This document shows positions 7,759 to 16,684 of a stretch of 64,000 bases of DNA, piece by piece. How positions within the stretch are numbered: the stretch's first letter is position 1; each line of letters begins with the position of its first letter. Source of the stretch: an uncultured Eubacteriales bacterium (GTDB lineage: Bacteria; Bacillota; Clostridia; Oscillospirales; Oscillospiraceae); assembly GCA_900545405.1 (NCBI GenBank), contig UQYT01000004.1:1-64000 (forward strand), given 5' to 3'. A program made the position numbers and the translations under genes. The notes beneath the pieces were generated by a model. It saw nothing but the letters and a program-made list of their open reading frames with translations, did not search any database and was not told where the DNA came from.

Positions 7759-8430
7759 TCAGGCTATGACATCCGCCGCCATGCGTATGCCGGCGATGGC
7801 CGCCGCGCGGTCGGGCTTTCCGAATACGGCGCTGCCCGCAACGAGGACGTTGGCGCCCGCATCCACCACGAGCGGGGCGGTCTTTTCGTCTATGCCGCCG
7901 TCCACCTCGACATCGCGGCCGGGGCAATACTGCTCTATGAGCGCGCGGATGCCGCGGATCTTGGGCAGCATGTCCGACATGAAGCTCTGGCCGCCGAAGC
8001 CGGGCTCCACCGTCATCACGAGCACCATGTCGAGCTTGTCGAGATAAGGCAGCACGACGGAGGCCGGCGTCCTGGGCTTTATCGCGAGGGCCGCCAGCTT
8101 GCCCTTGGATTTTATCTCGTCGAGCGCCGCGAGTATATCCTGCGGCTCGTCGGCCTCGACGTGGAAGCAGACGAGGTCCGCGCCCGCGTCGCAGAACCTG
8201 CCGACGTAGCGGTGCGGCCTGTCTATCATGAGGTGCACGTCCAAGAACATGTCCGTCGCCTTGCGGAGCGACTGCACCACCGGGATGCCGATGGAGATGT
8301 TCGGCACGAAGAGGCCGTCCATGACGTCGACGTGGACATAGTCCGCGCCGCCTGCCTTTATCTCCTCTACCTCGTCCGCCAGCCGGACAAAGTCCGCCGA
8401 GAGTATCGAGGGAGCTATCTTGATGTCCAT
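7759..8430 (-). CDS. rpe: Ribulose-phosphate 3-epimerase
   Basis: This 223-residue TIM barrel interconverts ribulose 5-phosphate and xylulose 5-phosphate in the pentose phosphate pathway. Signatures: APSILSADF at the N-terminus, HVDVMDGLFVPN with a metal-binding Asp, DVHLMI, MTVEPGFGGQSF and VDGGIDEKTAP. Full family length. It is preceded by a roughly 130-base leader and promoter. In many Firmicutes it neighbours rsgA and thiN; that context is absent. Confidence 0.95.
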   Translation of the reverse strand: MDIKIAPSILSADFVRLADEVEEIKAGGADYVHVDVMDGLFVPNISIGIPVVQSLRKATDMFLDVHLMIDRPHRYVGRFCDAGADLVCFHVEADEPQDILAALDEIKSKGKLAALAIKPRTPASVVLPYLDKLDMVLVMTVEPGFGGQSFMSDMLPKIRGIRALIEQYCPGRDVEVDGGIDEKTAPLVVDAGANVLVAGSAVFGKPDRAAAIAGIRMAADVIA

Positions 8431-8565
8431 ATTCTACCTCCACGTAACGCGGTACATGCCGCGGGCATAAAATATCTCAGCGGAACGGCGCGCCGGCCTT
8501 CGCTTTTATATAGGGGGTGCGGGGCTCATCCGCCCCGTGCTCCCGGTCGCAACACACATCATAAC

Positions 8566-8595
8566 ATTATACTACGTTTATACATCCCGGCGCAA
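8566..8595 (-). promoter_or_regulatory. Probable promoter of rpe
   Basis: Reading leftward: TTGCGC (8595-8590), 18-base spacer, TATAAT (8571-8566). The leader between here and rpe (8431-8560) is about 130 bases and contains a GC-rich hairpin (CGGGGC/GCCCCG). I could not match it to a known riboswitch. Confidence 0.45.
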
Positions 8596-8627
8596 CAGTT
8601 TTTGTTATACACACGCCGGAAAGGCGC

Positions 8628-8656
8628 AAAAAAGCGGGGGTAAACCCCGCTTTTTT
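8628..8656 (-). terminator. Rho-independent terminator
   Basis: AAAAAAGCGGGG / CCCCGCTTTTTT with a GTAAA loop. Leftward it ends the glmM/GlmU-like operon (T run on the minus strand); it is symmetric enough to act both ways. Confidence 0.85.
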
Positions 8657-8670
8657 GCCGCTTTGCGGGC

Positions 8671-9333
8671 TCAGTCCCGCTTTACTATCTCCTCTGCGGA
8701 CTTGAAGATGCAGTCCGCCGGCACCACGCCGCGGACGGACGAGGTCGGGTAGATGCTCGCCCGGCGGCCGATGACGCTGCCGGGGTTCAGCACGCTGTTG
8801 CAGCCTACCTCCACGCAGTCGCCGAGCATGGCGCCGAACTTCTTCAGGCCGGTCTCGATGCGTTCGTCGCCGCCCTTGACGACGACCAGGGTCTTGTCGC
8901 TCTTGACGTTGGACGTGATGCTGCCCGCGCCCATGTGCGCGCGGTAGCCCAGCACGGAGTCGCCTACATAGTTGTAGTGCGGCACCTGTACTTTATCAAA
9001 CAGCACGACGTTTTTCAGCTCCACGGAATTGCCCACGACGCAGCCCTTGCCGACTATGGCGCTGCCGCGGATAAAGGCGCAGTGGCGCACCTCGGCCTCG
9101 TGGTCGATTATGCAGGGCCCGCCGATATAGGCGCTGGGGAAAACCTTGGCGTCCTTGGCTATCCAGACGTCCTCCGCCGGGTGGTCGAACTCGCTCTCGG
9201 GCAGGGTCGCGCCGAGTTTGAGGATGAAGCCCTTTATCTCGGGCAGGACCTCCCAGGGGTATTCCTTCCCCTCAAAGAGCTCCGCCGCTATGGTATGCTC
9301 AAGGTCGAGCAGGTCGCTTATCTTATACATCAT
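8671..9333 (-). CDS. Left-handed beta-helix acyl/nucleotidyltransferase-like (GlmU C-terminal-like)
   Basis: This 220-residue protein is rich in hexapeptide repeats (about residues 55-200: VWIAKDAKVFPSAYIGGPCI, GSAIVGKGCVVGNSVEL and others). It has a conserved Asn-Tyr-Val-Gly-Asp (HYNYVGDSVLG) as in the GlmU/sugar acyltransferase C-domain, but no pyrophosphorylase domain. Such short proteins are often annotated as UDP-GlcNAc pyrophosphorylases; the likely chemistry is N-acetylation of glucosamine-1-phosphate. The position directly downstream of glmM with a 4-base overlap supports an amino-sugar role. Exact substrate is inferred. Confidence 0.75.
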   Translation of the reverse strand: MMYKISDLLDLEHTIAAELFEGKEYPWEVLPEIKGFILKLGATLPESEFDHPAEDVWIAKDAKVFPSAYIGGPCIIDHEAEVRHCAFIRGSAIVGKGCVVGNSVELKNVVLFDKVQVPHYNYVGDSVLGYRAHMGAGSITSNVKSDKTLVVVKGGDERIETGLKKFGAMLGDCVEVGCNSVLNPGSVIGRRASIYPTSSVRGVVPADCIFKSAEEIVKRD

Positions 9334-10682
9334 TTCACCCTCACCAGATGTCCGCTCTCGCGCATGGAGTCGATTATCTCGTCAACGGCGGCCTCGCAGA
9401 CCTCGTCGGTCTCGGCCTCGGCCATGACGCGGAGCACGGGCTCCGTGCCGCTCTTGCGCAGCAGCACGCGGCCGCTGTCGCCGAGGCGCTCCTCCACCTT
9501 CTTCACGCTCGCCTGCACGGCGGCATCGGCCATCGTGCCGTCCTTGTCGTCCACGATGACGTTCTTGAGCACCTGCGGGTAGATGGTCACGGGGGCGGCC
9601 AGCTTCGAGAGGGGCAGCTTGGAGTCCAGCATGACCTGCATGACCTTTATGGCGGTTATCAAGCCGTCACCGGTGGTGGCGTACTTGGAGAAGATGATGT
9701 GGCCGGACTGCTCGCCGCCGATGAGGTGGCCGTTGGCGCGCATGTTCTCCCAGACGTACTTGTCGCCCACGGCGGTCTTTTCGTAGCCTATGCCAGCCTC
9801 GTCAAGCGCCTTGTAGAGGCCGAAGTTGCTCATGACGGTGGTGACGACCGTGTTGGTGTCCAGCCTGCCGCGCTCCTTCATGTGCTTGGCGCACATGTAC
9901 ATTATCTCGTCGCCGGAGACGTAAGCGCCGTTTTCGTCCACGGCGAGGCAGCGGTCCGCGTCGCCGTCGAAGGCGAAGCCGACGTCGAGGCCGTTTTCGC
10001 ACACCAGCTTTTGCAGCGCGCCGATGTGGGTGGAGCCGCAGTCGACGTTGATGTTGAGGCCGTCGGGCTTGTTGCCGATGACGCAGGTGTCCGCGCCCAG
10101 GGCGTCGAACACGCTCTTGGCTATCATCCAGGTGCTGCCGTTGGCGCAGTCGAGACCTACCTTCACGCCCTTGTAGGAGTGGGTCGAGAGGCTGATGAGG
10201 TAGCCTATGTACCTGTTGCGGCCCGCAGAGTAGTCCACGGTGCGGCCGATGTCCGCGCCGGTGGCGTGCGGCGGCTCGGGGGCGACGCCGTCGAGATACG
10301 CCTCTATCTCGTCGAGGACGCTCTCCTCCATCTTCTCGCCCTGGCCGTTCAGGAGCTTTATGCCGTTGTCGTGGTAGGGGTTGTGGCTGGCGCTGATCAT
10401 TACGCCGCAGTCGAAGTCGTCCACGCGCGCGATGTAGGAGACGCTGGGCGTGGTGGTGACGTGCAGCAGATAGGCGTCCGCGCCCGAGGACGTGAGGCCC
10501 GCGGAGAGGGCGCACTCATACATATAGCTGGAGCGGCGGGTGTCCTTGCCGATGACTATCTTGGCCTTATGGTCTCGGCCGTAGTACCAGCCGATGAAGC
10601 GGCCGATCTTGAATGCGTGCTCCGCCGTGAGGTCGACGTTGGCCTCGCCGCGGAAACCGTCGGTTCCGAAATATTTTGACAT
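9330..10682 (-). CDS. glmM: Phosphoglucosamine mutase
   Basis: This 450-residue protein begins MSKYFGTDGFRGEANVDLT. It has the catalytic-serine loop ISASHNPYHDNGIKLL, the metal loop DGDADRC, a sugar-binding GGEQSGHIIF and a C-terminal phosphate-binding RKSGTEPVLRVM. It converts glucosamine-6-phosphate to glucosamine-1-phosphate for peptidoglycan precursors. The start was set at 10682 because GGAGGAAAAG directly precedes that ATG; the ATG four codons upstream lies within the ribosome binding site. Confidence 0.96.
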   Translation of the reverse strand: MSKYFGTDGFRGEANVDLTAEHAFKIGRFIGWYYGRDHKAKIVIGKDTRRSSYMYECALSAGLTSSGADAYLLHVTTTPSVSYIARVDDFDCGVMISASHNPYHDNGIKLLNGQGEKMEESVLDEIEAYLDGVAPEPPHATGADIGRTVDYSAGRNRYIGYLISLSTHSYKGVKVGLDCANGSTWMIAKSVFDALGADTCVIGNKPDGLNINVDCGSTHIGALQKLVCENGLDVGFAFDGDADRCLAVDENGAYVSGDEIMYMCAKHMKERGRLDTNTVVTTVMSNFGLYKALDEAGIGYEKTAVGDKYVWENMRANGHLIGGEQSGHIIFSKYATTGDGLITAIKVMQVMLDSKLPLSKLAAPVTIYPQVLKNVIVDDKDGTMADAAVQASVKKVEERLGDSGRVLLRKSGTEPVLRVMAEAETDEVCEAAVDEIIDSMRESGHLVRVK

Positions 10683-10745
10683 CTTTTCCTCCATACGAAG
10701 AGCCGCGGGAGCGCAACGTATCCCGCGGCCCGGATTGAACTTGGG

Positions 10746-11468
10746 TTATGACAGCTTGCTTGCGGCGGCCTCGTCCAGGTAGAGCTCGACATCTTCGTGC
10801 AGCTGGAGCAGGGACGCGGGGACTGCGATCTCGGGGCGGCCCTCGACCGTCTTCTTGATTATCTCCGCCTTGCCCTCGCCGAAGGCCATGAGGATGATGC
10901 TCTTAGCCTGCATGACGGTGTGGACACCCATGGTGACGGCGTGGGTCGGGACATCGTCTATGGAGGCGAAGAAGCGCTTGTTGGCCTCGCGGGTGGAGTC
11001 CGTGAGCTTCACGATGTGGGTCATGGAGGTGAAGGGCGTAAGCGGCTCGTTGAAGCCGATGTGGCCGTTATTGCCGATGCCGAGGAGCTGCAGGTCGATG
11101 CCGCCCGCGGCCTTTATCTCGGCGTCGTACTGCTCGGCCTCCTCGTCGCTCTTCACGGCGCCGGAGGGGACGTGTGTGGCCTCCATGCGGATGTCGACCT
11201 TCTCAAAGAGGTTCTTGTTCATGAAATAGCGGTAGCTCTGGTCATGCGTCCCGTCGAGGCCGATATACTCGTCGAGATTGAAGGTGGTGCACTTTGCGAA
11301 GGAGAGCTTGCCTTCCGCGCAGAGCTTTGCGAGCTCGGCATAGAGTCCCAGCGGGGTCGAGCCGGTGGCGAGGCCGAGGACGGCCTCCGGCTTCTCATTG
11401 AGGAGCTTTACATATCTCTGTGCTGCCTTTTTGATTACTTCTTCCTGGGTGCCGATTATGAGTTTCAA
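10746..11468 (-). CDS. nagB: Glucosamine-6-phosphate deaminase
   Basis: This 240-residue protein has GLATGSTPLGLYAEL, FNLDEYIGLDGTHDQSY, LLGIGNNGHIGFNEP and HAVTMGVHTVMQAKSIILMA, all NagB signatures with the Asp and His catalytic residues. It converts glucosamine-6-phosphate to fructose-6-phosphate and ammonia. Placed before glmM, it sits at the branch between amino-sugar breakdown and cell-wall synthesis. Confidence 0.95.
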   Translation of the reverse strand: MKLIIGTQEEVIKKAAQRYVKLLNEKPEAVLGLATGSTPLGLYAELAKLCAEGKLSFAKCTTFNLDEYIGLDGTHDQSYRYFMNKNLFEKVDIRMEATHVPSGAVKSDEEAEQYDAEIKAAGGIDLQLLGIGNNGHIGFNEPLTPFTSMTHIVKLTDSTREANKRFFASIDDVPTHAVTMGVHTVMQAKSIILMAFGEGKAEIIKKTVEGRPEIAVPASLLQLHEDVELYLDEAAASKLS

Positions 11469-11486
11469 AACAGTTTTCCTCCTGTC

Positions 11487-12698
11487 TTATATGATCCTCT
11501 TTATCCTCTCGACAGCCTCGGCGGTGTTTGCCGCGTCGCCAAAGGCGGTCAGGCGTATGAAGCCCTCGCCCGAGGGGCCGAAGCCCGCGCCGGGGGTGGT
11601 GACCACGTTGGCCTCCGTGAGCAGGCGGTCGAAGAACTCCCAGGAGCCCATGCCGCCGGGGGCGCGGAACCAGATATACGGCGAATCCGTGCCGCCGTAG
11701 ACCTCGAGCCCAGCCTCGGTGAGGCCCGCGCGGATGACCTTGGCGTTATTCATGTAGTAACCTATCATCTCGGCTATCTGGGCCTTGCCGGCCTCGCTGT
11801 AAGTGGCCTCGGCGGCCTTCTGGATGACGTAGGCCGTGCCGTTGAACTTGGTGCTCTGGCGGCGCATCCAGAGGTCGTAGAGGCTCTCGCCTCCGCGCTT
11901 GAGCGCGCGCGGGATGACCGTCCAGCCGCAGCGCGTGCCGGTGAAGCCCGCGGTCTTGGAGTAGCTGCAGAACTCGATGGCGCACTCCTCGGCGCCGGGG
12001 ATCTCGTAGATGGTGCGGGGCAGCTCCGGGTCCGACATGTACGCGCGGTAGGCCGCGTCGTAGAGGATGATGCTGCCGTGCTCGTAGGCGTAGTCCACCC
12101 AGGGCTTGAGCTGCTCCTTCGTCGCGGCCATGCCGGTCGGGTTGTTCGGGAAGCAGAGGTAGATCATGTCGGGCACGGTCTTGGGCAGCTCCGGGAAGAA
12201 GCCGTTTTCCGCCGTGCAGGGCATGTAGACGATCTTCGTCCACTTGCCGCCGTCCCAGTCCCCTGCCCTGCCGCTCATTGCGTTGGCGTCGATGTACACG
12301 GGGTACACGGGGTCGCAGACGGCGACGATGTTGTCCTCGGAGAAGATGTCGCCTATGTTGCCGCAGTCGGACTTCGCGCCGTCCGAGACGAAGATCTCGT
12401 CGGCCGTTATCCTGGCGCCGCGGGGGGCGTAGTCGTTCTTCACTATGGCCTCGCGCAGGAAGTCATAGCCCTCGTAGGGGCCGTAGCCCATGAAGCTCTC
12501 CTTGCGGCCCATCTCATCCGCGGCGGCCTTGAGGGCCTCCACGCAGGCGGCGGGCAGGGGCAGAGTCACGTCGCCTATGCCGAGCTTTATGAGCCGCTTA
12601 TCCGGGTTGAGCTCGGAATAGGTGGCGGTACGGCGGGCGATCTCGGCGAAAAGGTAGCTGCCGGGGAGTTTTCCGTAGTTTTCGTTGAGCTTGATCAC
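11487..12698 (-). CDS. dapL: LL-diaminopimelate aminotransferase
   Basis: This 403-residue fold-type I PLP enzyme has a PGSYLFAEIARR segment, GIGDVTLPLP, MGYGPYEGYDFLREAI, PNNPTGMAATKEQL, DAAYRAYMSDPELP and the PLP lysine in SYSKTAGFTGTRCGW. It converts tetrahydrodipicolinate directly to LL-DAP, bypassing succinyl or acetyl intermediates. The start is best placed at GTG 12698 (GAGG six bases upstream). An ATG at 12731 would overlap dapF and add an atypical leader. Confidence 0.94.
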   Translation of the reverse strand: MIKLNENYGKLPGSYLFAEIARRTATYSELNPDKRLIKLGIGDVTLPLPAACVEALKAAADEMGRKESFMGYGPYEGYDFLREAIVKNDYAPRGARITADEIFVSDGAKSDCGNIGDIFSEDNIVAVCDPVYPVYIDANAMSGRAGDWDGGKWTKIVYMPCTAENGFFPELPKTVPDMIYLCFPNNPTGMAATKEQLKPWVDYAYEHGSIILYDAAYRAYMSDPELPRTIYEIPGAEECAIEFCSYSKTAGFTGTRCGWTVIPRALKRGGESLYDLWMRRQSTKFNGTAYVIQKAAEATYSEAGKAQIAEMIGYYMNNAKVIRAGLTEAGLEVYGGTDSPYIWFRAPGGMGSWEFFDRLLTEANVVTTPGAGFGPSGEGFIRLTAFGDAANTAEAVERIKRII

Positions 12699-12708
12699 TT
12701 GGAGCACC

Positions 12709-13542
12709 TCACAGGAGAAGTTCGCCGTCAAAGACGGTGACGGCGGGACCGGTCATGTAGATGAGGTTCTCGTCGCGATTCCATTCGATGTTCAGCTCGC
12801 CGCCGCGCAGGAGCAGCTTGGCATAGGGCTCGCACTTGCCGTTTACGACGGCGGCGGCCAGGGCCGCGGTGGAGCCGGTGCCGCAGGCGAGGGTCTCGCC
12901 GCTGCCGCGCTCCCAGACGCGCATCTTCAGCGTGGTGCGGTCTATGACCTGCACGAACTCGGTGTTTATCCTCTCCGGGAACAGCGGGCAGTTCTCAAAG
13001 AGCGGGCCTATCGTGGGCAGGTCCAGCCAGTCGACATTGTCGACAAACACTACGGCGTGCGGGTTGCCGACGGACACGGCCGTGACGTTCCACTGCATGC
13101 CGCCGACCTCCATTGGCTGGTTTATGAAGCTCTCGCCGTCGGTCAGGACGGGTATCTTCTCCGCCTTGAACTCCGGCTGTCCCATGCAGACGCGCACGCT
13201 CTCCACGACGCCGTTTTCGACGTTCAGCCAGAGGGTCTTGACGCCCGCGCCGGTCTCGACGTCTATGACGGTCTTGTCGGTCATGCCGCGCTCGTAGACG
13301 TACTTCGCCACGCAGCGGATGCCGTTGCCGCACATCTGGGCGCAGGAGCCGTCAGCGTTATACATATCCATTGCAAAGTCGGCCTTGTCGGACGGGCAGA
13401 TGCAGATGAGCCCGTCGCCGCCCACGCCGAAGTGCCTGTCGGACACGAGGCGGGCCAGCGCGGGGCGGTCATCGACCGTCTCTTCAAAGCAGTTTACATA
13501 CACATAGTCGTTGCCGCAGCCGTGCATTTTTGTAAACTTCAT
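12709..13542 (-). CDS. dapF: Diaminopimelate epimerase
   Basis: This 277-residue protein has KMHGCGNDYVYVNCFE at the N-terminus, the first catalytic Cys in MCGNGIRCVAKY and the second in ACGTGSTAALAAAV. It makes meso-DAP from LL-DAP, the product of the next gene, giving the cross-linking residue of peptidoglycan and the lysine precursor. It is the first gene of the run dapF-dapL-nagB-glmM-GlmU-like. Confidence 0.96.
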   Translation of the reverse strand: MKFTKMHGCGNDYVYVNCFEETVDDRPALARLVSDRHFGVGGDGLICICPSDKADFAMDMYNADGSCAQMCGNGIRCVAKYVYERGMTDKTVIDVETGAGVKTLWLNVENGVVESVRVCMGQPEFKAEKIPVLTDGESFINQPMEVGGMQWNVTAVSVGNPHAVVFVDNVDWLDLPTIGPLFENCPLFPERINTEFVQVIDRTTLKMRVWERGSGETLACGTGSTAALAAAVVNGKCEPYAKLLLRGGELNIEWNRDENLIYMTGPAVTVFDGELLL

Positions 13543-13636
13543 GCTGTCACTCCCAATCTATGGACTTATATGCACATTATATACGACTTTTACCCGCCTT
13601 GCAACGATTGTTTTGTTTCATCAAAGGGCCCAGAGC

Positions 13637-13672
13637 GCCAAAAAACGCGCCCGGGAAGGGCGCGTTTTTGGT
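13637..13672 (-). terminator. Rho-independent terminator
   Basis: CCAAAAACGCGCCC / GGGCGCGTTTTTGG with a short loop; the leftward transcript ends in a T run. It ends the large flavoprotein gene at 13692-16403. Confidence 0.85.
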
Positions 13673-13691
13673 ATTCGCATAAAATTCCGCC

Positions 13692-16403
13692 TTATTTCCT
13701 CGCGAAGGGCTTGGAGAGAGACTTGATGGCTATCGTGCCGTAGCGCTTAGCAACGTGCGGGGCAACGCTCGGGACCAGCTTGTCGTAGTCGAGGCCCTCG
13801 ACGTCGCGCACGCGCTCGAGATGGATGGCGTCGAACTTGCACTTGGTGGTGCAGATGCCGCAGCCGATGCACATGTACTCGTCGAGCACGACGGCGCCGC
13901 AGCCGAGGCAGCGCTCCGTCTCCTTCTTGAGCTGCTCCTCCGTGAAGGTGCCGCGCAGGTCGTGGAAGGTCTTCTTGGCCTCCTCGGGCGAGCCGTCGGC
14001 GGCCTTCTGCCTGGGGATGGAGTGCAGGCTCCGGATGGGAACGACCACGTTGTCCTTGTCGAGGGAGAGATACTCCTTGACGACGCGGCCGAGCACCAGG
14101 CTCTGGCCCTCGTGCACGAAGCGGTGGATGGAGATGGAGCCCTCCTTGCCTGCCGCGATGGCGTCGATGGCAAACCTCGGTCCGGTGACGACGTCGCCGC
14201 CGGCGAAGATGTCGGGCTCGCCGGTCTGGAGAGTGATGGGATCGACGACCACGGTGCCGTTCTTGCCGCGCTCGACCTTGGTGCCGTCGAGCATATTGCC
14301 GAGGTCGACCTTCTGGCCGGTGGCGGCGATGACGCTGTCGACGGCCAGCTCCTCGAAGACGCCCTTGCGCTCGATGGGCTGCCTCCTGCCGGAGGCGTCG
14401 GACACCGCGGACAGCTCCATGCACTGGAGGCGGATGCCGGTGACGGACTCGTCGCCCAGGATCTCCGCGGGCTTGACCAGGTACTTGAACTGCACGCCCT
14501 CGGCCTCGGCCTCAGCGACCTCGTCCGCGGCGGCGGGCATCTCCTCCGCGGTGCGGCGGTAGATGACGTAGACATTCTCGGCGCCCAGCCTTATGGCGGT
14601 GCGCGCAACGTCCATGGCGGTGTTGCCGCCGCCGATGACGGCGACGTTCTTGCCGACCTTGACGTCCTCACCGGCGTTGACGGCCTTGAGGAACTCGATG
14701 CCGCCCCAGACTCCGGCCTTGTCGTCGCCGGCGCAGCCAACGGGGGCGCTCTTCCAGGCGCCGGCCGCGAGGTAGAACGCCTCGTAGCCCTGCTCGCGCA
14801 GCTGGGCGATGGTGACGTCCTTGCCCACGTCCACGCCGCAGCGGAACTCGACGCCCAGGTCACGCAGGACCTCGATCTCGGCCTCGACGACGTCCTTCTC
14901 AAGGCGGAAGGACGGGAGGATGCGGGTCAGCATGCCGCCGACCTTGTCGCCCTTCTCGAACACGGTGACGGGATAGCCCTTGACCGCGAGGTAGTAGGCG
15001 CAGGAGAGGCCGGACGGGCCGCCGCCGATGACGGCGATCTTGTTGGTGAAGGGCTTGCCGGTCTGGTTGAGCATCTTCGGCACGAAGCGCGTCTCGGCGG
15101 AGAGCTCCTTGTCCGCGATGAACTTCTTGATATCGTCGATGGCGATGGGGTCGTCGATGTCGCCGCGGGTGCAGGCGTCCTCGCAGGCGCGGTTGCAGAT
15201 ACGGCCGCAGACCGCCGGGAAGGGGTTCTCGTTCTTTATGAGCTCCAGAGCCTCGAGATAGCGGCCCTGGGAGGCGAGCTTGATGTAGCCCTGGACGGGG
15301 ATGTGCGCCGGGCACTGGGTCTTACATGGCGCGGTGCCCTCGTCGGCGACCTTGCTGCGGTTGGTGCGGTAGTCGACGTTGTACTTGTCCTTGCCCCAGA
15401 GGCTGTCCATCGGGGTGAGCTGAGGCTCGGCGGGCTTTTCCTCGTTCTTGGCGCAGAGCTTGGTGCCCAGCTTGAGGGCGCCCATCTGGCAGTTGTCCAC
15501 GCAGAGGCCGCAGGCCACGCACTTGTCGCGGTCGACCTTGGCGACGTAGTTGGTCCTCAGCATGTCCGGGGCGTTGAAGTACTCGCCCAGGCGCAGCGCG
15601 AGGCAGGAGCAGCCGCAGCAGTTGCAGATGGCGGTGGGGCCGTCATAGCCCTCGGCGGCGTTTATCTCGTGGACAAGGCCGTTGTCCTCGGCGCGCTTGA
15701 GGATCTCCAGCGCCTCTTCCTTGCTGACCAGCCTGTGGCTGCCCTGCTCGGAGAAGAACTTGGCGTTGTCGTCTATGTACATGCACATGTCGTCCTCGAG
15801 GTGGCCGCAGCCCTCGCCCATGAGGCGCCTCGTGCGGCGGCAGGAGCAGGGGCCGACGGAGACGGCCCAGGCTCTCTCGATGATGTGCTCGACCTCGTCA
15901 TAGGTCGCGGCGTGCGAGTCGTTCTTTATCGCGCTGCCGACGGGCATCGCACGCATGGGGCCCATGCCGGCCGGGAAGTTCGGGACCAGGATGGGGGTGC
16001 GGTAGCGGGTGTAGCGCTCGAAGCACTCGGCGATGACGGGGTACTTTTCGACCTGCTCCTTGACGGAGAGCATGCCTTCCATGATGCCGGGCACCCAGAT
16101 GGGGTAATAGTAGGTCTCGACATCGTGGTCCTCACCCTCGTAAACGCAGCGGACGATGCCGCACTTGACGAGCTCGTCGACCATGGCCTGGGCATGCTCC
16201 ACGGTGGTGCCGGCCTTTTTGGCGATGACCTCGATGCGCCTCGGCTTGCGGACCTTGACGTGCATGCCGACATCCGCCATCTCGTCCGTCACGACAGGAT
16301 CGAATATCATATATTCGGGGTCCGAAGGAGTGACGCCAGTGTAGGTGCCGGACTCAAGGCTGATCTTGGACGCGAGCAGAAGAATCTTTTTTCTGAAGGC
16401 CAT
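13692..16403 (-). CDS. Large Fe-S/FAD NAD(P) oxidoreductase (GltD-like), copy 1
   Basis: This 903-residue protein has, in order: an N-terminal region with a winged-helix-like segment (~50-100) and Cys-rich patches (PCSCRRTRR, CNCCGCSC); a 4Fe-4S motif CVACGLCVDNCQ (~290); the GltD-type N-domain (CPAHIPVQGYI, CGRICNRACEDACTRG); a FAD Rossmann loop GGGPSGLSCAYYL; an NAD(P) loop IGGGNTAMDVARTA; FAD-closing AGGDVVTGP; and C-terminal clusters CLGCGA and CIGCGICTTKCKFDAI. The core resembles glutamate synthase small subunit, but no large GltB is nearby, so it probably moves electrons between NAD(P)H and another partner. A paralogue is at 43536-46301. It diverges from a HypA-like gene. Confidence 0.85.
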   Translation of the reverse strand: MAFRKKILLLASKISLESGTYTGVTPSDPEYMIFDPVVTDEMADVGMHVKVRKPRRIEVIAKKAGTTVEHAQAMVDELVKCGIVRCVYEGEDHDVETYYYPIWVPGIMEGMLSVKEQVEKYPVIAECFERYTRYRTPILVPNFPAGMGPMRAMPVGSAIKNDSHAATYDEVEHIIERAWAVSVGPCSCRRTRRLMGEGCGHLEDDMCMYIDDNAKFFSEQGSHRLVSKEEALEILKRAEDNGLVHEINAAEGYDGPTAICNCCGCSCLALRLGEYFNAPDMLRTNYVAKVDRDKCVACGLCVDNCQMGALKLGTKLCAKNEEKPAEPQLTPMDSLWGKDKYNVDYRTNRSKVADEGTAPCKTQCPAHIPVQGYIKLASQGRYLEALELIKNENPFPAVCGRICNRACEDACTRGDIDDPIAIDDIKKFIADKELSAETRFVPKMLNQTGKPFTNKIAVIGGGPSGLSCAYYLAVKGYPVTVFEKGDKVGGMLTRILPSFRLEKDVVEAEIEVLRDLGVEFRCGVDVGKDVTIAQLREQGYEAFYLAAGAWKSAPVGCAGDDKAGVWGGIEFLKAVNAGEDVKVGKNVAVIGGGNTAMDVARTAIRLGAENVYVIYRRTAEEMPAAADEVAEAEAEGVQFKYLVKPAEILGDESVTGIRLQCMELSAVSDASGRRQPIERKGVFEELAVDSVIAATGQKVDLGNMLDGTKVERGKNGTVVVDPITLQTGEPDIFAGGDVVTGPRFAIDAIAAGKEGSISIHRFVHEGQSLVLGRVVKEYLSLDKDNVVVPIRSLHSIPRQKAADGSPEEAKKTFHDLRGTFTEEQLKKETERCLGCGAVVLDEYMCIGCGICTTKCKFDAIHLERVRDVEGLDYDKLVPSVAPHVAKRYGTIAIKSLSKPFARK

Positions 16404-16462
16404 AAATCCCCCTCTTTTCGTATTAAAAAATTTGGTTTTTCAACACAAGCGTTTCTTTTATC

Positions 16463-16491
16463 ATTATAAACTTCATCTCCCCCTCATTCAA
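16463..16491 (-). promoter_or_regulatory. Promoter of flavoprotein copy 1
   Basis: Reading leftward: TTGAAT (16491-16486), 17-base spacer, TATAAT (16468-16463). It lies about 60 bases before the start codon. Confidence 0.6.
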
Positions 16492-16540
16492 TTCACACCT
16501 TTACAGATTAAAAAGTCAAAAAACTGTCAATTGTCACAAC

Positions 16541-16592
16541 TGGTCAAGGTCAGACCACTAATTCTGAGGCTGGTATGGCCACAAATGGTCAA
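16541..16592. promoter_or_regulatory. Cluster of TGGTCA-type motifs
   Basis: Between the two divergent promoters are TGGTC-N7-GACCA (16541-16557, inverted repeat), TGGTATGGCCA (16571-16581, near-palindrome) and TGGTCAA (16586-16592). TGGT...ACCA half-sites are typical of FadR-subfamily GntR operators. Matching TGGTCAC elements flank the paralogous locus, which has a GntR gene. Confidence 0.45.
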
Positions 16593-16617
16593 ATTCCACC
16601 TTTTCCCCCGAGAATGC

Positions 16618-16646
16618 TTGACCCGGGGCGATGTGCGTGATATCAT
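16618..16646 (+). promoter_or_regulatory. Promoter of HypA-like gene copy 1
   Basis: TTGACC (16618-16623), 17-base spacer, TATCAT (16641-16646). Confidence 0.6.
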
Positions 16647-16684
16647 CGTTTTGCACTAAAAATATGCTCCCGGAGGTCTGGTCT

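Noticed and set aside
8431..8570. Leader of rpe considered as a riboswitch
   Set aside because: Only one short GC hairpin is visible and no known riboswitch motif can be matched.
13755..16469. A 904-residue + strand frame opposite flavoprotein copy 1
   Set aside because: It is rich in Ala, Val, Asp and Gly with no domain signatures and is wholly antisense to a well-supported gene.
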